DNA of 64,000 nucleotides from NCBI GenBank assembly GCA_011317545.1, contig WUJK01000007.1, positions 2,480,001 to 2,544,000 of the forward strand. Direction: 5' to 3'. This DNA comes from Coniella vitis (taxonomy: Eukaryota > Ascomycota > Sordariomycetes > Diaporthales > Schizoparmaceae). The position numbers were made by a program, and so were the translations under genes. Positions 37,036 to 47,153 of the stretch are shown piece by piece. Position 1 is the stretch's first letter. Each line of letters opens with the position of its first letter. The notes below the pieces were generated by a model. The model searched no databases. It saw only the letters and a program-made list of their open reading frames with translations, and was not told where the DNA came from.

Positions 37036-38805
37036 GGGAGACTTTGTACAGTAACAGTGATGAGAGCCAAGAATAGAATCACTGTAGAAGTTGTCAATCT
37101 GACAAATGGGATGTAGAATATTTCCAGTGCGCATTGCGGACGAGTGTTGTGAGTGAGTGTCTCAGGGGAACCTGTGCTGAATTTCTTTGATTTGGGCTTC
37201 TTCGTTCAGCAGCCTGGTGCTGATGCTAAGAAGGAAGAATATATAATGAAGCATCCATGAAACACTCACCGTCTATGCTATCAATTTCCTCTTCGTTACC
37301 AATATCAACAGTGAAGGAATCTGATAGTGCCGAGCAAGACTTGCCAGACCCGGCCCCAAATGCCTACCCTCCCTCGCAAGGGGCCTTTTGCCGCGAGGGT
37401 CTGCTCCTATTGCTCCCACCAGTCTCACAGGCGTTGCTCTATGTATGCTATCCGATAATCAACATGTGGCTGCTGTACAAGCCACAACGGGTGGGGGGAT
37501 CGAGTGTCGATGTCGAGGCGTTGCTGTTTAATTTGCTGAGCAACGAACTCTACAGTGGAACAATAATGAGCGAAACTTATTACGCCGAGGGAAGGAATCT
37601 TTTTTTGAAGCGACGCTGGGGCTGTCTCTCGGCTCTTGATACGGTCTGACAGTCTTTGTATAGATGCTGAAGAGTCACTGCTGCTGGCTCTCATGGGATA
37701 CGCTCGGAAGTTCATTTACCAGTATAGCAGCATCCCGTGTGTTCAATACATCAGAAAATGTTGATATGGTACATATCCAGACGCCACATTCACCATGCCA
37801 TTGAATGCTATGTGGCTCCTAATTTTCCAGTCATTTATTTTCTTGTTTTGTCTTGTAGAACTCCTACAACAGTGAACCAAGCCGTCATCAAGTCTCAACT
37901 ATCGGTGCTATACAAAGAACAAACCATAGCCTTGTCGAGTCAATCCTCTCGCCAGCCACTATCCGGCGTCCGCGTCTCGTGGGTTCTCTTGCCCACGAGC
38001 ACAACACACGATATATGCGCAGAACAATCTCCCATGCCATGCTACACCATGCTATCGCGCCACGGCACAAGCACTTGATCATGTCTCATAGCCCGCTGCC
38101 AAGCTCATGCTGCCAGGGTTTTCTTTTCTTCTTTTCTGGTTCTGAATCTCCCACCCCCACAAAATGGGGAAGGGGAAAAAAAGAAAAGGAATCCACCCCA
38201 GACCCTCCTTTCGACGACGAGAATCCGGGGAAATGCCACGCGGGGACCCCAGATCATAGCAATGCTACCCACAAAAGCGAGACCCGGTCGGCCAGGGCTT
38301 GGTGGAAATTGTGGGGTGTCTGCTTGGGATTTCCTATGGCATGGACTGGAATCAAAGGCTGCCCCGTTGGAAGTCTCTTGATCGGGTGTAACGCGGCGAG
38401 GCTTGGACGCGAAGACTGTGTAATTACAGACCTTGCTGGGGCGCAGGCCTGGGAGGACAAGACGCACGCCACGAGACGGCCGATGCTTGGTTAACGGGCA
38501 GGCCTTCTCCCAACCCAGCAGCGGCAAGGCTCCTGATTGTGTGGCTGGCTCGTTTTTGAGTCTTGACGATCTGCGCAGGCTGCGCTTCCGTTGTGGCTTC
38601 CTGCGTCAAGAAAGAATCGCGAGGCTTGGCTCTGGCGGAGACGTGGCGAGGTGTTGGACACGCGGGCAGGGCATCCGTCTCCCCGTAAGTGCGTGTTGGT
38701 TCTGCGTTCTCTTGAGAAAGGCTCTCGTCATTCACCCCTCCGGCTACACAGCTACCAACAAATCATCAGTCCTCGTTTCAGCCACCTACCCAGACTTGCC
38801 AGAAC
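37036..38805. other. Intergenic between kinase and broken transporter
   Basis: No supported gene. Open frames at 37257-37649 (plus) and 37425-37715 (minus) overlap each other and lack domain signal. The last 300 nt before 38806 are CG-rich and probably carried the transporter promoter. Confidence 0.55.
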
Positions 38806-39386
38806 ATGGACGGCAAGGTCGGAAGCCAGCACGAAGAGGAGGTGGCCATGGATTGCACCAAGGACGTCTCCCGTCCAGAGGACTATGAGCCAAACACCGA
38901 GGAGGAGCGCAAGCTTGTTCGCAAGATTGATCTGCTCCTCTTGCCAACCATCTGGCTGATGTACCTTCTTTCGTACATGGATCGGACAAAGTAAGCCTGG
39001 CCATGGAACTCTTGACTGGATGGCATGAAAGATGAGCTGTCGGTTCTAACCACATGTGACTTTCAGCATCGGGAATGCCAAAACTGCCGGCATGGCTCAG
39101 GACTTGGATCTCGACTCGAAGCGAGATTCGATTTGTCTCACGGTCTTCTTCATTGGCTATGTGCTGTGCGAAGTCCCCTCCAAGTCGGTCTATCCATCTT
39201 TATGCCACAACCCTTTGGCGTATGGGGCTCCGAGCTGCGACTCGTCAATGCTGACTTGACTTGCAATTCTCCGCCAACAGCATGATTCTCGCCCAGTCGA
39301 GGCCGTCCATCTTCCTGCCGACCATCATGTTCCTCTGGGGCTACGCCACGATGGGCATGGCCTGGGTGCCGACAAGTGTAAACTAA
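38806..39386 (+). pseudogene. Truncated MFS transporter, anion:cation symporter (ACS) family
   Basis: Exons 38806-38990, 39067-39183 and 39281-39386 join in phase 2 at both junctions, restoring two Asn codons. The N-terminus is acidic and hydrophilic, followed by KIDLLLLPTIWLMYLLSYMDRTN (split: KIDLLLLPTIW then LMYLLSYMDRTN), then IGNAKTAGM, a second membrane segment with FFIGYVLCEVPSN and a third with SRPSIFLPTIMFLWGY. That order (MDRTNIGNA, then EVPSN, then LP-IM--WG) is diagnostic for ACS transporters of the allantoate/nicotinate permease type. The frame stops at TAA 39384-39386 just after the third helix, whereas these proteins have about 12 helices and 480-520 aa. I find no continuation of helices 4-12 downstream. 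ACS members import organic anions, which would suit a sugar acid. Likely a decayed pathway transporter; the second donor (GTCGGT) is weak. Confidence 0.75.
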
Positions 39387-41220
39387 TGATATTATCCGGT
39401 CTCACGTGCTGTACTCTTTCTCTCTCTCAAGATTCACGTTCGCCTTGAAGTGTTTCTGATATGCTCAAGCTGCAACTTGTAGATGATTGTTCCACTCGTG
39501 TTACCCAGCCAAGCAGTATGCGTTACCTCGTATCGTACGTATATCTCCTCCGTAGTCAATCACAAGAGAGGGTGCCAAAACTGGCAGCGTACAAGATCAG
39601 TGTTGGTCGAGTTGATACCGGTTCAGACTGAGGGCTACAAAATGAACACGGCTCAGTGTAAACTCTCCACATGTGCAAGACACTTGACACTTGACCGATC
39701 TTCACCGAGACCAAGTCTATCTATCCCTCTCGCCAGACAGTCCCACGTCACGATGCCTGCAACATGAACACGCGACGAAAACAAGTACCCGCGAAAACTC
39801 CACCGGCTCCGAGCCCGAGAGGAGCCCTCAAGACGCGAGCCGCGAGCCGTCGCAAAGCCCAACACGGAACCGCAACTACTGGGAGACGGAGATCCACCAC
39901 CGGCCCGCCCCTGGGTGGAGAACAATGAATACATTAAAGGAATAAAAAAAATGTATATCCTCACTGTTGCGTGCGTGTGATGGTATAGCTGATGGAGCAT
40001 GGCCGTAAGCGCGCGTTCTATGTCTCGAGCTCATCTTGGCCTGACTTTTGCTTCTCCTCCATCCCCCAAAAGAAAGCATCGTGATCGTCATCGTCGCGCG
40101 GCTGTCACAAGCAGGCCGGCCTGCTTCTTGGCGCTGTCCCCCCACAATGACCCCAAGCAAAGCCTAGCAAAGATAAATATCCACAAAAGTCCCCCGTGAC
40201 GAAGGCACAAAGAAAAACCCTCGAGTCTTGCAACGGGGCCACTGCCAAGAGGGCCTTGATTGGGGGCTTCCCCACAAACCGCATGAGAGCACCATACCAT
40301 AGTAGTATTGATGAAGTAGTATGCTGTGAGTGGAGCGCTTCTACTTGAGCCAAGTCACTACTGTACTATAGTAGAAGCCAGCTAGTTCTCCACAGTCTGC
40401 TTCTCTACGCCACTGAACCGCTGTGGGGGCTCAAAACCAATAAGCAAGAGGGGCCCTTTTGAGACCGCGTCTCGAGGCCAGGAGAGTCTTGCGTTAAACA
40501 GGAAGGGCTCTCACACGTTCAGCCCCCCCCCCCCCGCGGGGTGTCAGACTGGGCAAAACCCGCAGTGGACAAGTCCCGAGACAATGGCCGCTAGGGGATT
40601 AAGGAAACTCCCTTAGTGAGGGTGCTGTGCGACTCTCCCATACGGCATACGGCTCGCGGGCGTGCGGAAAGGACGCCCACTCGACTAGCGAGGGCGGGGA
40701 AAATTACTCTGATAGGAATACATAGTAGAAATGGAAGAGGGCCAAAAGGTACCAGCTCTGCTAGTAGCCACGCACTATGTAGACCTTGGGAAGCCCATTT
40801 GTATGGGGGAAATCTGGAGCCAAAAAGAGAGGCCGAGTTGAACCACACACACGCTCACTCACTCACACCACCCCGACTCTTTCTTCAGCGAAAGAAGGCA
40901 TAGATGGGGCTGAGTGGAGCCCAAGACACGGAGATAATGGCCACCCTTCATCCTCTCACGAGCGAGAGTGTGGTTTGGGTATTCGTCTTGAGTCTCTTAT
41001 AAGACTTGGGCCTGTCTTCTTCACCCTTTCGTGGCCTTCTTTGGCACATTTGTTGACTTCTTCATACCCTTCCTCTCTCTTCGGCCCTCTCTCTTCAGCC
41101 CTCTCTCCCTCGATTTCTCTCGTATAGACTCTACATATCACAGCACACTCCTTCCGTGATATATACCCAAACACATCCACCCACCGTCCATCTACACACA
41201 CCCACACCCACACGACCACC
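39387..41220. other. Degenerate stretch and promoter of the DenD-like gene
   Basis: No gene recognised. The first part may be remains of the transporter gene but I could not match any segment to later MFS helices. Copies of the TACTATGTA-type motif sit at 40294, 40366, 40719 and 40773. A C/T-rich tract (41100-41215) with ACACACCCACAC precedes the next start codon, as in a fungal 5' leader. Confidence 0.5.
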
Positions 41221-42327
41221 ATGAGCGGCAAGAACGTCATCATCACCGGCGCCGGCGGCATGATCGGCCCCATGCTGGCCAAGCGGCTGCTCAACGACGG
41301 CTACAACGTCGTCCTGACCGATCTCGTCCAGCCCAAGGTCCCCGAGGGAGTCGCGCATCCAGAGAACGCAAAGTGCCTCCAGGGCGACATTTGCGATCAG
41401 GGCTTTGTCCAGGAGCTGCTTGCGGCCGCCCAGCCGCTGCACGCCATCTTCATCTTCCACGGCATCATGTCGGCTGGTTCCGAGGCCAACTTTGACCTAG
41501 TATGTTTCCCATGGCTTCGTCTTTTTGTCTTTCTTTTTTTTTCTTTTCTTTTCTCACACCAGGAGACGTCCTTCACGAGGACGACCGTTCATTGTTCAAA
41601 AGGCTGACATGCACTCACCCCCCCAAATCAACAGTCCATGAAGGTCAACGTCGAGAGCGTGCGCAACCTGCTCCTGGCCCTACGCAAGAGCAACCCAGGC
41701 GTCCGCGTCGTCTACTCGAGCTCGCAAGCCGTGTACGGCCAGCCGCTGCCCAAGGTCATCACGGACGCCACGACGCCGACGCCCGAGGGCACGTACGGCG
41801 CGCACAAGCTCGCGACCGAGGTGCTCGTCAACGACATGCACCGCAAGGGCTTCCTCGACGCCTTCACCGTGCGCTTCCCGACCGTGGTCGTGCGCCCGGG
41901 CGCCCCCAGCCACGCGGCGCCCTCGTTCCTCTCGGGCATGATCCGCGAGCCCATGAAGGGCGAGGCGTGCGTCATCCCGCTGACGGACCGCGCGTACAAG
42001 ACGTACGTGTGCTCGCCGAGCAGCACGATCGAGAACCTGGTGCGCGTGCTGCACATGCCGAGCGACGCGCTGCCGCCGCACCAGCGCCACATCATGTTCC
42101 CCGGCGTGGCGACCACGATCCAGCAGTTGATGGATGCGCTGGCCAAGTTTGGCGGCGAGGACAAGCTCCAGCTGCTGCGCGAGGAGACGAACCCCGAGTT
42201 TGAGCGCATTCTGCGCAGCTGGCCCAAGGACTTTGACCCCACCACCCCCGACAGGCTGGGGCTGGTGCGCGATCGCCATGTGGACGAGCTGGTCAAGGAG
42301 TACATTGACTCGTTGCAGGCGTCATGA
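41221..42327 (+). CDS. NAD-dependent SDR/epimerase-type dehydrogenase resembling D-erythronate dehydrogenase (DenD)
   Basis: Exons 41221-41499 and 41635-42327 (GTATGT...CAACAG) give 323 aa. The N-terminal Rossmann motif is GAGGMIG at 10-16. The extended-SDR active site shows YSSSQAVYG (Ser121-123) and Y147-GAH-K151. The substrate-domain block RPGAP at 180-184 with SFLSGMIREP at 190-199 is the pattern of DenD/NAD-epimerase-like proteins, and the length agrees. DenD oxidises D-erythronate at C2 with NAD(+) in bacterial C4 acid-sugar catabolism; a fungal homologue could act on that or a related sugar acid or lactone. It is the last gene of the 28-42 kb cluster, reading away from the broken ACS transporter. 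Family placement is good; substrate is inferred. UDP-sugar epimerase activity is unlikely given the C-terminal half. Confidence 0.8.
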
Positions 42328-43519
42328 AGGAGTGCCGGAGAGAGGCGGATGGACAAGATGTGGCCGTCTTGGTAGCTCAACGCCGGTTTGGGGAGCTGCC
42401 ATTGCGTGTGTGATATAGTAGACAAGACAGAACCACCACTGTACAAATAAATAGACTAATGAGCTTGGAAACAGATGAAAACCTGGCTCTGATTCTCTTC
42501 CCAATGTGTCGGTAGGGTCTGGCATGGGTCTGACCATGGTTGGTCGTCTGGCGCGGCAAGGCGATCTATCATGGGGATAGTGACAAAAGTGTTGAGCATG
42601 TCGTTCATGACTCTTTTGGCGCTCAATGACCGCAACGGCAATAAGATCATCATACCAGCCCCTTGAGTATTATTTACTATATACTGGGCTCGCAGATAGC
42701 AACTGGTGAGTAGCTCAATGTCGAGAGACACCTCGGCTCCAAGTCGACGAGTAGCTTTGGTTTTGTTTTTCTAGAATTTCTGTACCGTCTAGCGAGCATT
42801 CTTTTCACACAACACCCCGGTAATGGATTATACTTTTGCTAGTTTACGAGGTATGAGAGCCCAGATCGACTTCTTTACGGTCTTGTATAAGGCTCATCAT
42901 CAGCAGTCCATGATGCAAAGATCACCGCCAAGCAATTATGGAGAATGTACGGCCATTTCTTTCAGATTGAAGAAAAAGAAGAAACAAGAAAAAAAGAGAG
43001 GAAACATGTTCGAATGGGTCAAAGTAGTGAATCAAATGCACTAATTTCGTATCTTTCAGTAATAATCCACGGTATGGCGCATCGGATCAGCCTGGAGACG
43101 ATAAGGGTGGCGATGATGTTGTTGGTGTGGAGAAATGTATGCTGGGTACATTTGAAGTCTATTACAGCATATAACACCGCCTGAAGAGCCCATCCTCCAG
43201 TGGACAAGCCAGTGGCTTAGCGTGCTCATTCACAGGGCCAAAGACCCCCCGCCCCAAAAGCAGACTTTCCGCCCTCCGGCTACCCCTGTCCCAGCGATAA
43301 GATAAGGCCGGCCCGCCCCGCCAGGCCCGCCAAAAAAGTTGACGCCCGCCTTTCGCCCTTGTGACGCAAAGTGAATCATCCATCACCAGTGCCGCCACCA
43401 ACCCAATTCCACACGTCCACTCGCCCACCCATCTTCCATCATTTGCCCTCCTTCTGATTCTTGCTTCTCTCAAGCCCCTCCCCCCAATTCCTCCCCCTTA
43501 GAGAGAAACAAACCAAAAG
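42328..43519. other. Intergenic, nothing recognised
   Basis: Separates the metabolic cluster from the RIO1 gene. C/T-rich sequence at 43440-43500 is probably the RIO1 5' leader. No supported gene. Confidence 0.6.
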
Positions 43520-45246
43520 ATGGCTTCAGAACCGCACCCAGACGCTCCCACGGAGCCCCAACCAGCCCACCTCGACCCCCAAGAAGCCCAAGAGCAAGAC
43601 GACGACCTCGACGACCTCTTTGACGACGACGACTACTTTGACCATGACGACGACGACTCCTTCAACACCACCTCCTACAACCGCCAACAAGCCTCCAATA
43701 ACAACAACAACAACAACAACAACGCGCACGCAGCCGCCTCCGCCAAGCCAGCAGCCAACACGCGCGCCAGCGTCGACGACCAAATCTCGGCCCTCTCCAA
43801 GCACGCCGCCAAGATCCGCCTCGACGATGTCAAGCAGTCCCAAGACCGCGACAAGGACAAGGCCGACCGCGCGACCTCGGAGCTCGTCCTCGACCAGCGC
43901 ACGCGCATGATCCTCCTGCAACTGATCAACCGCGGCATCGTCTCGGAAATCCACGGCGCCATCAGCACAGGCAAAGAGGCCAACGTCTACGGCGCCGTGC
44001 TCCACCCCGAGACGGCGACCACCAGCGGCGCCTCCTCCTCCTGTTCCTCCCCCGAACCCATCCAGCGCGCCATCAAAATCTACAAGACGGCCATCCTCGT
44101 CTTCAAGGACCGCGAAAAGTACATTACCGGCGAGCACCGCTTCAAGTCGGGCGCCGACAAGGGCAACAACCGCAAAATGGTCAAGCTGTGGGCCGAGAAG
44201 GAATTCCGCAACCTGCGCCGCATCCACGCCGCCGGCATCCCCTGCCCGGAGCCCATCTCGCTCAAGCTGCACGTCCTGGTCATGGACTTCCTAGGCGACA
44301 GGCGCGGCTGGGCGTACCCGCGGCTGCGCGATGCCGTCTTTGCGGGCGACGCCGACCCGGACCGGGAGTGGCGCGACTTGTACGTGCAGCTGCTCGGCCT
44401 CATGCGCAAGCTGTACCAGGTCTGCCGGCTGGTGCACGCCGACCTGAGCGAGTACAACATCCTCTACCACGCCGGGCGACTGTACATTATCGATGTCTCG
44501 CAGAGTGTCGAGCACGACCATCCCCGCTCGCTCGAGTTCCTCCGCATGGACATCAAGAATGTGGGCGATTTCTTCCGGCGCCAGGGCGTAGACACGCTGG
44601 CGGACCGGACCATCTTCAACTTCATCACCGCGCCCGAGGGTCCTGTGGAGGAGGAAGGCATGAGGAAGAGCGTCGAGCATCTGTACGAGATCCGGGTCAC
44701 TACCGCCGAGGACGACGACCAGGCGCAGGCGGATGTCGAGGTCGACAATGAGGTGTTCCGGAACCAGTACATACCGCAGACGCTAGAGCAGGTCTACGAC
44801 ATCGAGATGGACGGGCAAAAGATCGGTGCCGGGCAGGGTGATTCGCTCGTTTACCGGAATCTGCTCGCGGACCAGGTTGTGCTTCCCAAACAACCGGGAG
44901 CGGGTGCTGAAGGAGAACAGGCTGAAGATGGAAGCGAGGGTTCCGAGGATGACGATTCGGACGATGGAGCGGCGCTCAGTGATGATGAGAGTGATTCTGG
45001 CGATACCGCTGATAGACCGCGTGGGAAACGGTTCCTGGATAAGGAGGAGAAGAAGGTAAGTTTTTTTTTTTGTCTTGTTTCTTAAACATCCCAACAATAA
45101 AGCCACGCACTCGATCAATACTGACTTTGGAGAAACAGCAACACAAGCAAGCCGTCAAGGAAGCTAAACGCGAAAGGAGAAAAGAAAAGATGCCCAAGCA
45201 TTTGAAAAAGAAGATGGTTTCGTCGACATCTAGAAAAAAGAAATAG
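43520..45246 (+). CDS. RIO1: RIO1-type atypical serine kinase/ATPase
   Basis: Exons 43520-45055 and 45139-45246 (GTAAGT...AACAG) give 547 aa. The RIO1 signature STGKEANVYGA lies at 149-159, the ATP Lys186 in AIKIYK, followed by LVFKDREKYITGE, the catalytic loop HADLSEYN with His306 and Asp308, and IDVSQSVEHDHP with metal-binding Asp325. The second exon adds the Lys/Arg-rich tail KMPKHLKKK that is typical of the family C-terminus. RIO1 drives the last cytoplasmic step of 18S rRNA maturation and release of factors from pre-40S particles. The N-terminus is very acidic (Asp-rich, about 27-46) and has nine consecutive Asn at about 60-68. The linker after the kinase is acidic too (about 475-500). 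A housekeeping gene unrelated to the cluster on its left. Confidence 0.95.
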
Positions 45247-45745
45247 ACTTGCCCTCCGCCCCCCCCCCCGGCGGGGCCGCAAGGCTTGAAAGGGCACTGG
45301 AAAAAATAAAATATTCTTGGAAACCAGGCTACTTTGATCATGTTCGACATTCTACGGTGATGTTTATGTCCCCCTTGGTTTCTTTGTTTCTTTCTTTCTT
45401 TCTCACTCTCTCTCTTCTGGCAACTGAACAACAAGCGATCGAAAGCTCCATCGAATGAGGAAAGCCAACGAGCCGTGGTCAAGTTCTGCGATGTGAGCGT
45501 TCTGGACCATTCGAGTTCCAGAGCATCTGCGCGGTCTTGATCTTCGGTCCTGAGTCCCGGCAAGGCCGGCGTGATGACCAAAGAGAGCACTGACGATGAG
45601 CTGTTGAACGGGAAAATCGGGAATCATTGATAAAATTTCCCTGTCAGTGTCCATGCCCTTGATTTGATCACTTGTTGAATCTGCCTTCATACCACCAATA
45701 CACGTACCATCCACTGCCTCTATCAGATCTTACAATCACATTTTC

Positions 45746-45781
<36 letters not shown>

Positions 45782-45834
45782 CAAGAAAAATATAAGAAAA
45801 GAAGCAGGGCATTCCTCCCATTGTCCTCACCTCC
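45247..45834. other. Shared 3' flank of RIO1 and the PLAC8 gene
   Basis: RIO1 and the PLAC8-type gene converge here. It holds a C-run (45262-45270) and the T20/A16 palindrome described separately. No gene seen. Confidence 0.6.
45746..45781. terminator. T-run/A-run palindrome between convergent genes
   Basis: About 20 T followed directly by about 16 A, a perfect inverted repeat between two convergent 3' ends. It may mark bidirectional 3'-end formation; it might also be an assembly slippage product. Poly(dA:dT) can also exclude nucleosomes. Confidence 0.4.
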
Positions 45835-46678
45835 CTACTTTTCTTGCTGAGGTCGTGGAAGCTCCATCGCTTCATGAGGGTGATATTGTTCAGCAGCGTG
45901 CTGGCTCTGCGCACCTGGCAAAGACTGCCGGAACTGCACCTCCTTCTCACTTTGTACCAGATCACACAGGGGACAGCAACATGCCGAGCAGCAGTCTCCA
46001 CACGCATTTCCCCCGATATGGTACTTGCTGCGCACATCGCCGCGCTGCATCATAAGAGGTATCCAATGTAGACCGACCCAACTGGCTCCGCAGTATAGCC
46101 AGCACTATTTACGAGTTCACCCAAGAAGACCACGAAGTTAGCCAATTACTTCCCTCTCGTTAACCTGCTGGGACCTTTTTCTCTTTCTCCTTTTTTTTTC
46201 TTCCAACTCGCTGCAAGACTTCCACGGATGGCCCAAAGCATATACTCGCAAAGACGTAGCACTATAAGAAATCCATTATACATACCAGACTATTACACGT
46301 CTCGTACTCTTCCATATCATTGCCCCATCGCAAGCGGTGATGCGTCTTGCTATAGGTAATGCCAGGAATGCAACATGTTGTGCAACACAGGTTCAAAGGC
46401 GTGAAGAATCCGCAGAAGGGCTCGTGCCATCTGGGTGACGAAAGGCCCGGGTCGCGTAGACCTTGTGCCTCCCCATGCATGAGGTCGGCCGTCAGTGATC
46501 GTTGCAGTACGCTCTCATCACCCGAAGCGCCAATACTGTTGACTCTTTGATGCTCGTCTGGGCCATGGCCTGGCGGTGGAGGCGCGTGGATTCCATGGCG
46601 AGGATCTTCATGTGGTGCTTGAACGGGAACCTGCAGAGGGTGCTGGTATGGGTCTTGACCAACGGGCAGAGAGCTCAT
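45835..46678 (-). CDS. PLAC8 family cysteine-rich protein
   Basis: The minus-strand CDS is 46678-46286 and 46104-45835, 220 aa; the 181-nt intron is GTATGT...AATAG. After a Pro/Gln/His-rich N-terminus the PLAC8 core reads LNLCCTTCCIPGITYSKTHHRLR, which I split as LNLCCTTCCIPG and ITYSKTHHRLR. It continues with ETCNSLCWLYCGASWVGLHW and MMQRGDVRSKYHIGG, then CGDCCSACCCPLCDLVQSEKEV. The Cys spacing and the QRG-D-R-KY and LVQ-EKE motifs are classic. PLAC8/FCR-type proteins are small membrane-associated proteins linked to cadmium resistance or cell size in plants; their roles in fungi are largely undefined. Two hydrophobic, Cys-rich segments flank the QRGD loop, consistent with membrane association. 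The start at 46678 is the first ATG that leaves a sensible length. Confidence 0.87.
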
Positions 46679-47153
46679 TGTGAAGCAGTCGGAAAAAATA
46701 AGTCGGGAGGTCTTGTCTTGCTGTGGCTTAGAGGATGATGCCAGCAACTTGATGGTCTATGAATTCGCACCGGGGGTCGTTGTCCCACGTGCTTGCGTTG
46801 CGTGTCTGCGATGGTGGCCCAAGTTGACTCCTTTTTTTCTTTGCCTTCTCCTTCTCTCCTGTATGTTTTTGTGTGTAGTGAAAACCTGTTTTGTCGTCAA
46901 CACAGTGGACGGCGTGGGAAGCTCTTTTTTGGTCGCCAAGCTTGCTGAGACGGGTCGCTGTCAATGTCTTACCTTGGGCCGGTCAGAGGCCCGCGAGCTT
47001 TCCGTAGTCTGCTACTAAGGATGCTTGCGGAACAGACACGCGGTCCCGGTTTCTGCTGACGCCAGACTCGGACTTTCAACCCGTGACAGCATTAAGCTGT
47101 TGTAACTACCTCATATGGAACACATGTGATGGTGTATGTGAACGATGCGCAAG
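46679..47153. other. Intergenic, nothing recognised
   Basis: Promoter side of the PLAC8 gene and 3' side of the HET-domain gene, both on the minus strand. No supported gene. Confidence 0.6.

Noticed and set aside
39690..39945. Possible C-terminal end of the broken transporter
   Set aside because: The frame has charged residues like an MFS tail but no preceding helices and no recognisable family ending.
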